Source: Rudaea sp.
GTDB taxonomy: Bacteria; Pseudomonadota; Gammaproteobacteria; Xanthomonadales; Rhodanobacteraceae
DNA: 64,000 bases
NCBI GenBank assembly: GCA_031291055.1
Contig: JARLJU010000333.1
Coordinates: forward strand, 124,001 to 188,000
Direction of reading: 5' to 3'
The notes below the pieces were generated by a model, which had not been told where the DNA came from, ran no database searches, and saw only the letters and a list, made by a program, of their open reading frames with translations. Shown piece after piece: positions 1-9,034 of the stretch. The first letter of the stretch is position 1. Each line of letters begins with the position of its first letter. Both the position numbers and the translations under genes were made by a program.

Positions 1-1
1 T

Positions 2-283
2 TTGGGACAAGTCACTGGCCTGGGTCAGCAGAACGCCGGTCAGCTCATGGCGATCCTTGCGCCCGTTGTGATGAGCGCGCTCGCCAATCATGCGCAAGGC
101 CAGGGACTCAACGCCGGTGGGCTAGGCGGAATGCTCGCCCAGGAAAGCCAGCAGATCCAGCAACAGGGCGGTACGGCGGGCGGACTGCTCAGCGCGGTGC
201 TGGGCCACAGTGGCGGCAATCTGGATCTATCCAGCCTGATCCAGGGTGCCGGCGGACTGCTCGGCGCGTTCACCCGCCGCTGA
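2..283 (+). CDS. DUF937-type protein, C-terminal part
   Basis: The frame is already open at the window edge, so this is the 3' end of a gene that begins upstream; the TTG at position 2 is unlikely to be the real start. The visible 93 residues are rich in Gly, Gln, Ala and Leu, with repeated short helical pieces such as GLGGMLAQ and GGLLGAFTRR. That composition and the ending fit DUF937, small proteins of unknown function common in proteobacteria. There are no catalytic motifs. The family call rests on composition and is moderate. Confidence 0.5.
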   Translation: MGQVTGLGQQNAGQLMAILAPVVMSALANHAQGQGLNAGGLGGMLAQESQQIQQQGGTAGGLLSAVLGHSGGNLDLSSLIQGAGGLLGAFTRR

Positions 284-387
284 AAGCGCGGCGCGGTGAT
301 TTTCGTGATTCAGTCGACGCTTGCGAGCGTGCTGAGAAGTGTACATTGCCGCGCCGCGGCGATTGCGCCGCGTTTCATTACAGGGGA

Positions 388-894
388 ATGCCCGTGAGGC
401 AATGGCTGTCGTTGTGCCTGGCGTCTATGATCACCTTCGTCGCGCTCACACCCGCAGCACAAGCGGCCACGTCCATCGTCAATGTCGGTGGCGCCAACCT
501 GTCGTTCTCGCCGCAGACGATCACGATCAACGTCGGCGATTCGGTCACCTTCATCAACAAGGGCGGCTTCCACAATGCGGTGGCCGACGATGGTTCGTTC
601 CGCTGCGCGCGCGGTTGCGACGGCGACGGCATGGGCGGCAACGGCAACGCCAGCACCTCGAACTGGATTGCCAGCGTCACCTTCGCCAAGCCCGGTACCG
701 TGGGCTACTACTGCGAGATTCACGGCCAGCCCGGCGCGGGCATGTACGGCACGATCAATGTGCTGGGGACCGCTCCGCCGCCACCTCCGCCGCCATCAAC
801 CAGCGCCGTGCCGGGTGGCAATGCCGCGCTTTACCTTCTGCTCGCCTGCGCGCTGGCGCTTGCCGCCGCGGCAGGCATGCGGCGGCGACGCTGA
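388..894 (+). CDS. Secreted cupredoxin (plastocyanin-like) with C-terminal membrane tail
   Basis: A 168-residue protein with an N-terminal signal peptide ending near AAQA. A type I copper domain follows. The probable copper ligands are His in GGFHNAV, then Cys, His and Met in YYCEIHGQPGAGM. It should bind one copper in the periplasm and carry electrons. A seven-proline linker follows, then a hydrophobic helix (ALYLLLACALALAAAAG) ending in MRRRR, so the domain is probably membrane-anchored at its C terminus. I chose the ATG at 388, after AGGGG, over an in-frame ATG at 346 because it begins the signal peptide directly. The redox partner is unknown. Confidence 0.8.
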   Translation: MPVRQWLSLCLASMITFVALTPAAQAATSIVNVGGANLSFSPQTITINVGDSVTFINKGGFHNAVADDGSFRCARGCDGDGMGGNGNASTSNWIASVTFAKPGTVGYYCEIHGQPGAGMYGTINVLGTAPPPPPPPSTSAVPGGNAALYLLLACALALAAAAGMRRRR

Positions 895-903
895 TCGCGC
901 CGA

Positions 904-2463
904 CTAGGCGCCGAGAAAGCCCAGGTAGTTGGATGGGTTCGAGAAATTGCTCAGGTTCGGGAAAATCAGGCTGATGTCGCTCGCACTCAAACCGAACCAG
1001 TGCGCCAGGGTCGCCGCGTATTGATCGACCGACGTGGTCGGAATGATGCGCCCGTAGCCGTCGCCGGAATCGTTGAGATTGGGCGACGAGCCGTACGTGT
1101 TCGCCGGAGGCGTCGGATTGAGCAGACTAGGCATGACCAACCCGTAGTCGGCTGCTTGCCCAGTGAACCGGCAACCGTTGCCATAGAACTTCTTGCCCTG
1201 CACCGCTCCGCCGACAACGAAATGGTGCGAACCCCAGCCGTGATCGGTACCGCCGTTGTTGCTGGTCATCGTCCGGCCGAAGTCGGATGCAGTGAACGCC
1301 GTCGCCTTGCTGGCGAGGCCTACGCTGTTCAGCGCGTTGTAAAAGCCGGCCAGGGACCTGGACAACAGCGACAATATGCCGGGGTTTGCGGTAGTGCCGT
1401 GGGTGGCCAGTTCGTCGTTGTGCGTGTCGTAACCGCCGGTGGTAACGAAAAACACCTGGCGCGTAAGCCCGGCGAAACCTGCGACGCCGTTGTTCGCTGC
1501 CCAGATCAACTGCGCCACCGTCTGCAACTGGGTATCGATGTCGTAACCGGTGGGGTTGGTAAAATAAGTGGCAAACGTTGGCGTCGGACTGGCAAGCGCT
1601 GCATTGATGAGGCCTGCAGTGGCGATCGAATGATTCGTCGTAGCCGCGAAAGTACGCTCCAGCGCATTGGCCTGCGTACCGGACGCCTGTAGATTGCAGA
1701 ACGCACTCACCAGACCATTGTCCGCATACTGGTTGGTTCCCGGCGCACACTGGGCGGCCGCAGCGTTGTTGTATTGAAGAACGTTCAACATCGCCGCGCT
1801 GTTGGCGTTCATGACGTAGCCGTTGACGCTCTGGCCACGCATGAAAGCATCCTGCCCATTCAAGCCAGTCAGTATTGGAATGCCTCCTGTATTCGCGCTG
1901 GCGACCAGATCGGCGATGCGTCCGCCCCAGCCTGTGACCGGCTGATTGGTGGGCGGTGACGACTGCCAGTAAGCCTGTTGGTCGGAATGCGAATACAACT
2001 GCGGCGGCAGTGCAACGCTGCCGGCCTGATACTGGGATTGTGTCGCCGGCCCGACCAAAGTGCCGGTGTTGGCGACAATGGCCGCATGCCCGGCGTTGAA
2101 CACCGTCGCCAGCTCCGGCATGGTCGGATGCAGTCCATAGACGCTGTTGTCGCCAGGACTGCCGGCATTCGAACCCGTCGGAGCATTCAGCTGATTCAGT
2201 CCGGCGACGGGAAGCGCCAGGGCTGGCCGCGTCGCGGCATAGGCTGTGCGCGCGGCGCCGGAAATCGGCACGATGGTATTGAAGCTGTCATTGCCGCCGT
2301 ATAGAAATACACAAATCAGCGCCTTGTAGTCCCCGAATGTGTATTGCGGCTGGCGTGTTGCGGCCTGCAGCAATTGCATCTGGCCCAGCGCGGAATAGAC
2401 GCTCGCACCGCCCAGCGCTGCACACAACGTGTCTTTGATGAACTTGCGACGATCGGGACGCAT
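904..2463 (-). CDS. DUF1501 family Tat-exported protein
   Basis: A 519-residue protein whose N terminus, [19 protein letters not shown], is a twin-arginine signal, so it is probably exported folded. The body has the DUF1501 pattern: [14 protein letters not shown] near the start, [18 protein letters not shown] and [19 protein letters not shown]. This family has an alkaline-phosphatase/sulfatase-like fold and no established reaction. The ATG at 2463 lies 9 nt after the stop of the DUF1800 gene, so the two are co-transcribed. DUF1800 and DUF1501 genes are found together in many bacteria, which suggests a joint envelope role. Confidence 0.88.
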   Translation of the reverse strand: MRPDRRKFIKDTLCAALGGASVYSALGQMQLLQAATRQPQYTFGDYKALICVFLYGGNDSFNTIVPISGAARTAYAATRPALALPVAGLNQLNAPTGSNAGSPGDNSVYGLHPTMPELATVFNAGHAAIVANTGTLVGPATQSQYQAGSVALPPQLYSHSDQQAYWQSSPPTNQPVTGWGGRIADLVASANTGGIPILTGLNGQDAFMRGQSVNGYVMNANSAAMLNVLQYNNAAAAQCAPGTNQYADNGLVSAFCNLQASGTQANALERTFAATTNHSIATAGLINAALASPTPTFATYFTNPTGYDIDTQLQTVAQLIWAANNGVAGFAGLTRQVFFVTTGGYDTHNDELATHGTTANPGILSLLSRSLAGFYNALNSVGLASKATAFTASDFGRTMTSNNGGTDHGWGSHHFVVGGAVQGKKFYGNGCRFTGQAADYGLVMPSLLNPTPPANTYGSSPNLNDSGDGYGRIIPTTSVDQYAATLAHWFGLSASDISLIFPNLSNFSNPSNYLGFLGA

Positions 2464-2472
2464 GGCGGCTTC

Positions 2473-4473
2473 CTATTTCTGGATCATGTATTCGGGCGAG
2501 CTGAGCACCAGGTATAGCGCGCGATAGATGCGCTCCAGGCGCCAGTCTTCGTTGCCATTGGCCCAGCTGGAATCGATCGTGTTCAAATAGCTGAGCAACT
2601 GCTGCTGCATGTAGGGCGACATCTGCCCCGACATGAAACGCTTGTTGTATTCGGCGACCAGGGCAGTCGCCGGATCGGTTGGTCCGCCCTGTCCGCTACC
2701 GGCCAGTGAGAGATCCTGGGAGTGATTGACTTTCACGTCGCCGAACTGGTCGCTGGGATCACAGGCGTCGTTGATGTCGAGATCATAGGCATGGTAGCCG
2801 ACCGTATTGCTGGAATTGGCGACGATGCTGTCCGTGCCGATCTGGAATTCAGGCCCGACCAGACCCAGCGATGTCATTTCGCCTGGCGGTATGTAGCTGG
2901 GTTTGAAGAAGTTGAATACTGTCAGCGCATCCAGCGAAGCCTGGTCGACGCCGTCGCCGTACTGGTTGTCGTTTGTCGCCCAGGCCGTGCTGTAACCGGC
3001 GTAGCGATACGGCTGTTTGGCGTAGTTGCTCGCCGCGCTATTGGATGATGCCGCGATATTCTGACCGCACATATGCAGCGCACCCATCGCGCGCCAGAAA
3101 TGCGTCACAGTAAGCAGCGGCTCGCGCAATTTGCCGAAGGTGTTCGGGTTCTGCCACTGGCCATAGCGCGCTTCCGGGTCGAGCAGAATCGCCTGCACCA
3201 CGGCTTGCAGCTGGGTCGCGCTACTGCGGTTGCTGTTGAACACCGTTGCCACGCGTTGGACGTAGGCCGGACTCGGATTGCTCGTCACGAGACGCATGAT
3301 CAACTGTTTGCTGATGAACGGACCGACATTGGGATGATTGAAGATGTTGTTCAGCGCGAACGCCAGATCGCTCGCCGCCGTGCCGCCGTTTGCGAGCACA
3401 CCGCCGTTTGCAGCCCCGGTGTAGCTCAGCAACTGCTTGTTGGAGATGTCATTGACCGGATCAGTGCCGTTGTCGTGGTAACCGGTATAGCCTTGCTGGG
3501 CCATCGACGGCGGGTCTGTGTTGTCATAAGCGACCATCGGTGTCAGGAAGTTGGCGCCGTAAGGCGGGTTGCCAGAACCACCGTAGTCCGGACCGCAATA
3601 CTGGAAATTGTCGTAACCGTCGGCGTCGCAATCAGACCAGTTCCAACCGGTAAAGACGTGCGCGAAGGCCGTCACGGTGCTTTGTGTGTAAGTTGGAGTA
3701 CCAGGTGTTGTCGTCGGGGTGCCGTTGAGATTCAGCATCACGAGGCCGACGCTGAAAAGCTGATTGATCTCGCGCCCGTAGTTTTCGTCGGGATGGACAT
3801 TTGCCGCAAGATTGGCGCGCTGGTTGCCCATCATGTTCAGGTACACGCCCATTGCCGGACTCAGGGTCACGTCATTGAGCAGAGTCAGGTAGTTGCCGAA
3901 CGCATCCTTGACCAGAATGTCGTACATGTAGGCCATGCCCTGCGGGAACCCGTCAAGCGTCGCGTTCTGGTCCGAAACGACGAGAATCTCGCTCAGAGCG
4001 AAGGCGACGCGCTGGCGCAGCTGGTCATTGTGAACGAGCAGATTGTTCTGCGGATCGGGTCCGCCCAACGCGCCGAGGAACCAGGCTTCCTGCCGGTTGT
4101 TCTGACCGATGTCCTCGCCCAGAACGTTCGAGATCCAGTTCAGGTAGGCCGAGTTCGTCTGTCCCGGCAGATCCGTGGTCTCGTAGGTCGGCGTCGCGCT
4201 GAACTGCTGATTGAGCCAGCCCTGATAGCCGAGCGAACGCAGGTTGGCGATGTCCGCATCGGTCGGCCCGAACGTGGCCTGGGCGAGGAAGCGGGCGGCG
4301 TCGGAATCCGTGGACGGTCCGACGGTGATGCCTTCCATGCCATCGTGGAACAGCGGGTCGGGTCCATGGCTCAGTTGCTGGGCGGATGCCGCGGCGGCGA
4401 TGGTCATGCCGCATACCAACGCGATCAACCGCAACGCCTGCAAGCGCATAGGCGAGAAAACGATCTTTGACAT
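2473..4473 (-). CDS. DUF1800 family secreted protein
   Basis: 666 residues from the ATG at 4473; an in-frame start at 4551 would add 26 residues before the signal peptide. A signal peptide ends at AAASAQQ. The family opening, AARFLAQATFGPT, is followed by ENYGREINQLFSVGLVMLN, FTGWNW, and the C-terminal DALTVFNFFKPSYIPPGE and YLVLSSPEYMIQK. DUF1800 proteins are large secreted proteins of unknown function. This is the first gene of a two-gene operon with DUF1501. One oddity is PLFHDGMEGI just after the signal peptide, which resembles the IFRDGFD tails of secreted proteins elsewhere in the window. Confidence 0.88.
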   Translation of the reverse strand: MSKIVFSPMRLQALRLIALVCGMTIAAAASAQQLSHGPDPLFHDGMEGITVGPSTDSDAARFLAQATFGPTDADIANLRSLGYQGWLNQQFSATPTYETTDLPGQTNSAYLNWISNVLGEDIGQNNRQEAWFLGALGGPDPQNNLLVHNDQLRQRVAFALSEILVVSDQNATLDGFPQGMAYMYDILVKDAFGNYLTLLNDVTLSPAMGVYLNMMGNQRANLAANVHPDENYGREINQLFSVGLVMLNLNGTPTTTPGTPTYTQSTVTAFAHVFTGWNWSDCDADGYDNFQYCGPDYGGSGNPPYGANFLTPMVAYDNTDPPSMAQQGYTGYHDNGTDPVNDISNKQLLSYTGAANGGVLANGGTAASDLAFALNNIFNHPNVGPFISKQLIMRLVTSNPSPAYVQRVATVFNSNRSSATQLQAVVQAILLDPEARYGQWQNPNTFGKLREPLLTVTHFWRAMGALHMCGQNIAASSNSAASNYAKQPYRYAGYSTAWATNDNQYGDGVDQASLDALTVFNFFKPSYIPPGEMTSLGLVGPEFQIGTDSIVANSSNTVGYHAYDLDINDACDPSDQFGDVKVNHSQDLSLAGSGQGGPTDPATALVAEYNKRFMSGQMSPYMQQQLLSYLNTIDSSWANGNEDWRLERIYRALYLVLSSPEYMIQK

Positions 4474-4634
4474 TGGGACCACCCTATTGGCAACGCCGCG
4501 ACCATAGCAGTCGCGCGTTAGGGAAATCATGATGGGGTGCGCATTTTCCACATTGCGCTAGTTGCGCTGCGTCTCACTTTGCGGCCGTCCCGGGTTTTGA
4601 TCCTTGCCCGGCGATGGTTTACTGTTCGCGCGCA

Positions 4635-6053
4635 ATGATACGCATGCTTCGAACGAGCGCATTGATCTTCCTGATGCTCGCGGCGCCCGTCCGGGCCGCG
4701 ACATCGAGCGGTGGCGCGTCCGCCGCTCAGCCAGCGGACCCGGCACAGATGGCGGCCGAGGTGAAGACGGAATTCCTGCACGCCTGGACGGGCTACAAGC
4801 GCTATGCGTGGGGACACGACGATCTGGCTCCGTTGAGCCGCAAGCCGCACGACTGGTATGCCAAGTCGCTGCTGATGAGCCCGGTCGATGCGCTCGATAC
4901 GCTCGTGCTGATGGGTGAAAACAAAGAAGCCGACGCCGCGCGCGATCTGATCGCCGCCAAGCTCGACTTCGACCAGGATATCTACGTCAAGAATTTCGAG
5001 GTCACGATCCGCCTTCTCGGCGGCCTGCTCTCCGGCTACCAACTGACCGGCGACGAGCGCCTGCTGCACAAGGCCGAAGATCTGGCCACACGCCTCCTGC
5101 CGGTTTTCGATTCGCCAACCGGATTGCCGTATGTCGAAGTCAACCTGCGCACCGGCAAGACACGCGGGACGCAGACCAACCCGGCCGAGACCGGAACCCT
5201 GCTGCTGGAATTCGGCACGCTGGCCAGAGTCACGGGAAAGCCGGTGTTCTACGACAAGGCCAAGCGCGCGCTGGTTGAAACCTGGCAGCGGCGTTCGGCC
5301 ATCGGCCTGGTCGGCTCGGGTCTCGATGTCGAAACGGGAAAGTGGCTGGATACCGAATCGCACATCTCCGGAGGCATCGATTCCTACTACGAGTATCTGT
5401 GGAAATGCTGGCGCCTGTTCGGCGACGAGGATTGCCTGGCGATGTGGCAACCGAGCATCGCAGCGGCGAACCGGTACCTGGCCGACGACGTGGGCGGTTC
5501 GCTGTGGTATGGCTACGCGGACATGCACAGCGGAAAACGCACGCACGCCTACTACGGCGCGCTCGACGCGTTCTTTCCCGGGTTGCTGGCCGTATCCGGC
5601 GACGTGCCGCGAGCGGCACGCCTGCAGGATTCGTCGTTCCGCATGTGGAACATGCATGGCATCGAGCCGGAAGTGCTGGATTACCGCGCGTCGAAAATCA
5701 TTTCCCCGGGCTACGCGCTGCGGCCGGAAATCGTCGAGTCGACATATTACCTGTCTCACTACACGCGCGACCCGAAATACCTGGCGATGGGGCGCACACT
5801 GTTTCGCGACTTCGTCAGATACTGCCGCACCGATGCCGGCTACGCGGCGCTGGCGAACGTCGTGACCAAGCAGAAGAAGGATCGCATGGAAAGTTTCGTG
5901 CTCGCCGAAACCTTCAAGTACTACTACCTTCTGTTCGCGCCATCGGCACTGGATTTTGACGCGGTAACGTTCAACACCGAAGCGCACCCGCTGCGCGCGA
6001 CATGGCTGCGTGGAACGGAAACCAAGGCCGCAGGCGATGCGCAAAGCCGATGA
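4635..6053 (+). CDS. GH47 class I alpha-mannosidase, secreted
   Basis: A 472-residue protein with a short signal peptide (MIRMLRTSALIFLMLAAPVRA). The rest matches glycoside hydrolase family 47, inverting alpha-1,2-mannosidases with an (alpha/alpha)7 barrel and a bound calcium. Family blocks visible are DALDTLVLMG, FEVTIRLLGGLLSGY, SGGIDSYYEYLWK (about residue 245), LRPEIVESTYYL (about 362), MESFVLAETFKYYYLLF (about 417) and the calcium-site FNTEAHP (about 446). The acidic residues in the last four blocks fit the catalytic set. GH47 is best known from the eukaryotic secretory pathway. The gene is divergent from the DUF1800 operon; the physiological substrate cannot be read from the sequence. 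Confidence 0.9.
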   Translation: MIRMLRTSALIFLMLAAPVRAATSSGGASAAQPADPAQMAAEVKTEFLHAWTGYKRYAWGHDDLAPLSRKPHDWYAKSLLMSPVDALDTLVLMGENKEADAARDLIAAKLDFDQDIYVKNFEVTIRLLGGLLSGYQLTGDERLLHKAEDLATRLLPVFDSPTGLPYVEVNLRTGKTRGTQTNPAETGTLLLEFGTLARVTGKPVFYDKAKRALVETWQRRSAIGLVGSGLDVETGKWLDTESHISGGIDSYYEYLWKCWRLFGDEDCLAMWQPSIAAANRYLADDVGGSLWYGYADMHSGKRTHAYYGALDAFFPGLLAVSGDVPRAARLQDSSFRMWNMHGIEPEVLDYRASKIISPGYALRPEIVESTYYLSHYTRDPKYLAMGRTLFRDFVRYCRTDAGYAALANVVTKQKKDRMESFVLAETFKYYYLLFAPSALDFDAVTFNTEAHPLRATWLRGTETKAAGDAQSR

Positions 6054-6135
6054 ATGCCTTACCCTGAACGCGAATTGATCGAACCCGGCATAATCGATGT
6101 GGACGCATTGAACCGAATCCTGTAGCAGAGACGCC

Positions 6136-7104
6136 ATGCAGACAGCCGCCAGATCGTCTCCGGACCCAGTCGCCCCGACTGCATCCATCGTCTGCGTATC
6201 CGGCCTGAGCAAGACCTACGCCAGCGGCTTCGCGGCGCTCAAGGGCATCGACCTGACGATTCGGCGCGGCGAAATCTTTGCGTTGCTGGGCCCCAATGGC
6301 GCCGGCAAGACGACACTGATCAGCATCATCTGCGGCATCGTCAATGCGAGCGAGGGCAACGTGGTGGCGGACGGCCACGATATCGTCCGCGACTATCGCG
6401 CGGCGCGCAGCAAGATCGGCCTGGTGCCGCAGGAACTGCACACGGACGCATTCGAAACCGTCCTGGCCACGGTGAAATTCAGCCGCGGCCTTTTCGGTCG
6501 GGCACCGAACCCGGCGCACGTCGAGAAAGTACTGCGCGATCTGTCGCTGTGGGAGAAGAAGGACGCAAAGATCATGACGCTTTCCGGCGGCATGAAACGC
6601 CGGGTCATGATCGCCAAGGCACTTTCGCATGAACCCACCATCCTGTTTCTCGACGAGCCGACTGCCGGCGTCGATGTCGAACTGCGCCGCGACATGTGGC
6701 AGATGGTGCGTGGATTGCGCGAGAACGGCGTCACCATCATTCTGACCACGCACTACATCGAGGAAGCCGAGGAAATGGCCGATCGCATCGGCGTGATCAA
6801 CAAGGGCGAGCTGATCGTGGTCGAAGACAAGGCCGTGCTCATGCGCAAGCTCGGCAAGAAACAGCTCACGCTGCAGTTGCAAAGCCGGCTCGCGGTCATT
6901 CCCGCGGAACTTGCCGGCTATCCTCTGGAGTTGTCTGAAGATGGCCATGTGCTCACGTTCACGTTCGATACGCAAGGCGAGCAGACCGGTATCGCGACCC
7001 TCCTCAAGCGGCTCGGCGAACTCGGCATCGATTTCAAGGACCTGCATTCCAGCGAGAGTTCGCTCGAGGAAATCTTCGTCAACCTGGTGAGGGCGCGCGC
7101 ATGA
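6136..7104 (+). CDS. ABC transporter ATP-binding protein (ABC-2 exporter)
   Basis: A 322-residue ATPase. Walker A is [14 protein letters not shown], the Q-loop is VPQELH, the signature is [15 protein letters not shown], Walker B is [11 protein letters not shown], and the switch His is in [14 protein letters not shown]. About 90 residues follow the nucleotide-binding domain, as in YadG/DrrA-type exporters. Its stop overlaps the start of the permease gene by 4 nt (ATGA), so the two are translationally coupled and should form an inner-membrane exporter. The cargo is unknown; YadGH-like pairs are only loosely tied to lipid or drug export. Confidence 0.92.
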   Translation: MQTAARSSPDPVAPTASIVCVSGLSKTYASGFAALKGIDLTIRRGEIFALLGPNGAGKTTLISIICGIVNASEGNVVADGHDIVRDYRAARSKIGLVPQELHTDAFETVLATVKFSRGLFGRAPNPAHVEKVLRDLSLWEKKDAKIMTLSGGMKRRVMIAKALSHEPTILFLDEPTAGVDVELRRDMWQMVRGLRENGVTIILTTHYIEEAEEMADRIGVINKGELIVVEDKAVLMRKLGKKQLTLQLQSRLAVIPAELAGYPLELSEDGHVLTFTFDTQGEQTGIATLLKRLGELGIDFKDLHSSESSLEEIFVNLVRARA

Positions 7105-7862
7105 ATGTCCATGCGATCCGCGCGATCTACCGCTTCGAAATGGCGCGCACGTTCCGCACGCTGACGCAGAGCATTGCCTCGCCGGTGTTGTCGACCTCGC
7201 TGTACTTCGTGGTCTTCGGCGCGGCGATCGGTTCGCGCATGGGCCAGGTCGACGACATCAGCTACGGCGCCTTCATCATTCCGGGCCTGATCATGCTGGC
7301 GCTGCTCAACGAAAGCATCTCCAACGCCTCGTTCGGCATCTATCTGCCGAAATGGTCGGGCACGATCTTCGAACTGCTGTCGGCACCGGTGTCGTACCTG
7401 GAAGTATTGATCGGCTACGTGGGCGCCGCAGCCACGAAATCGGTGATGCTGGGTATCTTGATCCTGGTCACGGCGCGCGTGTTCGTGCCCTACGAGATTG
7501 TGCATCCGCTGTGGATGGCGGCGTTTCTTCTGCTGACCGCGGTCACCTTCAGCCTGTTCGGATTCATCATCGGGCTGTGGGCCGACGACTTCCAGAAACT
7601 TCAGGTGATACCGTTGATGGTGGTCACGCCGCTGACCTTCCTCGGCGGCGCATTCTACTCGATCAGCATGCTGCCGCCGCTGTGGCAGAAAATCACGCTG
7701 TTCAATCCGGTGGTTTACCTGATCAGCGCATTCCGCTGGAGTTTCTACGGCGTCGCCGACGTGGATGTCGTGGTCAGCATCGCGGCGACATTGGGTTTTC
7801 TCGCGCTGTGCCTCGTCGCGGTCTGGTGGATATTCAAGACCGGGTACAAGCTCAAGTCCTGA
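7101..7862 (+). CDS. ABC-2 type transporter permease
   Basis: A 253-residue membrane protein with about six hydrophobic segments. It has the ABC-2 motif near the fifth segment, [20 protein letters not shown], followed by [16 protein letters not shown]. It is YadH-like and pairs with the upstream ATPase, whose stop codon it overlaps by 4 nt. It ends 135 nt before the convergent YceH gene, and that gap carries a REP-like element. The substrate is not evident. Confidence 0.9.
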   Translation: MNVHAIRAIYRFEMARTFRTLTQSIASPVLSTSLYFVVFGAAIGSRMGQVDDISYGAFIIPGLIMLALLNESISNASFGIYLPKWSGTIFELLSAPVSYLEVLIGYVGAAATKSVMLGILILVTARVFVPYEIVHPLWMAAFLLLTAVTFSLFGFIIGLWADDFQKLQVIPLMVVTPLTFLGGAFYSISMLPPLWQKITLFNPVVYLISAFRWSFYGVADVDVVVSIAATLGFLALCLVAVWWIFKTGYKLKS

Positions 7863-7894
7863 AAGGACGATGGGCAACAACCGTTGGCATTGAT

Positions 7895-7993
7895 CCCTTC
7901 GGCAGGCTCATGACAGGCGTTGCGCCGCAAGCGAAGGCGAAAGGCCATCGACGCTTCGACTTCGGCCCTCGCCAACCTGCTCAGTGCGAACGG
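7895..7993. repeat. REP-like intergenic element, interrupted
   Basis: Between two convergent genes lie CCCTTCGGCAGGCTCA (7895-7910) and, about 70 nt later, CTCAGTGCGAACGG (7980-7993). Together they read like the two halves of the palindromic extragenic repeat common in Xanthomonadales and related bacteria, separated here by other sequence. The middle can form an imperfect hairpin, GGCGA..GGCC against GGCC.TCGCC. The location between 3' ends is typical of REP elements and could help terminate both transcripts. Confidence 0.45.
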
Positions 7994-7997
7994 CACA

Positions 7998-8669
7998 TCA
8001 GCCGGGCGTGCCCGACCCCAGCTTTTCCTGCAGTTCGGCCACGAGGCGTTCGAGCACTTCGATGCGCGCTTCCAGCTCTGCTGAGCTTGATTTTCCAGCG
8101 GCCGCATCGGCGCGCCGCTGTGGCAGGTTTTCAATCGAGACCGGTCCCGAAAGCAGATGCATGTAACGATCTTCGCGCTGACCGCTGCCGCGGCCGATGC
8201 GCGTGACCAGCGGCGGTTCGCGGGCAATGAGCCGATCGAGCGTGTCGCCGAGGATCGCGACATCGGGGAAATCCGCGAGACGTTCGCTGCGCAGGTGCAG
8301 CTCGGCCTGGGTTTGCGCGCCGCGCAGCAGCAGCAGCGCGATCACGGCCCGAGCGCGTGGTGCCAGATTCAATGCCGCGTCGATCGTATGCTCGTAGCGC
8401 AAGGCGCGTGCGCCATGCACGACGCGGGCGAGCTGCTTGGCTTCCAGCGCGCGCAACGCGTGCCCGACTTCGCCGATCTCCGCATTCATGACCGGATCGC
8501 GATTGGTCTTCTGATTGCACGCCAGGTGCACCGCATTCAGGGTCAGCGGATACACATCGGGCGTCGTCGCCGCCTTCTCGATCAGGCAGCCAAGTGTGCG
8601 CGCCTCGATCGCGGTCAGGACAACGAGGTCGGCCGCGGTCGCTTCGGTTGCAGTTGCGTCGTCGCTCAT
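7998..8669 (-). CDS. yceH: YceH family protein (UPF0502/DUF480)
   Basis: 223 residues from the ATG at 8669; a TTG start at 8717 would add 16 residues that overlap the upstream gene. The sequence carries the YceH blocks EARTLGCLIEKAATTPDVYPLTLNA, split here as LGCLIEKA and YPLTLNA, then CNQKTNRDPV and RGAQTQAELHLRSERLADF, with two winged-helix-like regions. A short Glu/Leu-rich helix ends the protein. The family's molecular function is not established. It is the last gene of a minus-strand set with the UBP finger and redox protein. Confidence 0.82.
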   Translation of the reverse strand: MSDDATATEATAADLVVLTAIEARTLGCLIEKAATTPDVYPLTLNAVHLACNQKTNRDPVMNAEIGEVGHALRALEAKQLARVVHGARALRYEHTIDAALNLAPRARAVIALLLLRGAQTQAELHLRSERLADFPDVAILGDTLDRLIAREPPLVTRIGRGSGQREDRYMHLLSGPVSIENLPQRRADAAAGKSSSAELEARIEVLERLVAELQEKLGSGTPG

Positions 8670-8713
8670 GGGAAGCAGCCCGGAAATTTTTCGTCGCTCA
8701 AAACAATCGTCGC

Positions 8714-9022
8714 TCAATAGAATCTGGGAATCGGGCCGTTGTGCGGTGTCATGCGATCGGTCAGGTCGAACATCACTTCATCCACGTAGCACCAGCCCCA
8801 GCCCTCGGGCGGATCGTAGCCTTCAATGATCGGATGCCTGGTCTTGTGGAAATGTTTCGTCGCATGCCGGTTCGGCGATTGATCGCAACAGCCGACGTGC
8901 CCACAGATGCGGCACAGACGCAGGTGCACCCAGGCGTCGCCGCTTTGCAGACATTCTTCGCAGCCCAGCGCGCTCGGTGTGACGTCGCGTATCTGATCCC
9001 GGTGGTTGCATTGCTCAGCCAT
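8714..9022 (-). CDS. UBP-type zinc finger protein
   Basis: A 102-residue protein that is almost entirely a ZnF-UBP domain. Cys and His ligands are spaced as CNH near residue 5, CEEC near 21-24, CRIC near 37-40, GCC near 45, then NRHATKHFHKTRH. In eukaryotes this fold binds the free C terminus of ubiquitin; bacterial copies have no settled ligand. It starts 12 nt after the stop of the cNMP/thioredoxin-reductase-like gene. Such fingers often sit beside, or fused to, this kind of oxidoreductase, which suggests a shared redox or sensing role. Confidence 0.87.
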   Translation of the reverse strand: MAEQCNHRDQIRDVTPSALGCEECLQSGDAWVHLRLCRICGHVGCCDQSPNRHATKHFHKTRHPIIEGYDPPEGWGWCYVDEVMFDLTDRMTPHNGPIPRFY

Positions 9023-9034
9023 GTTCGGATGTCC

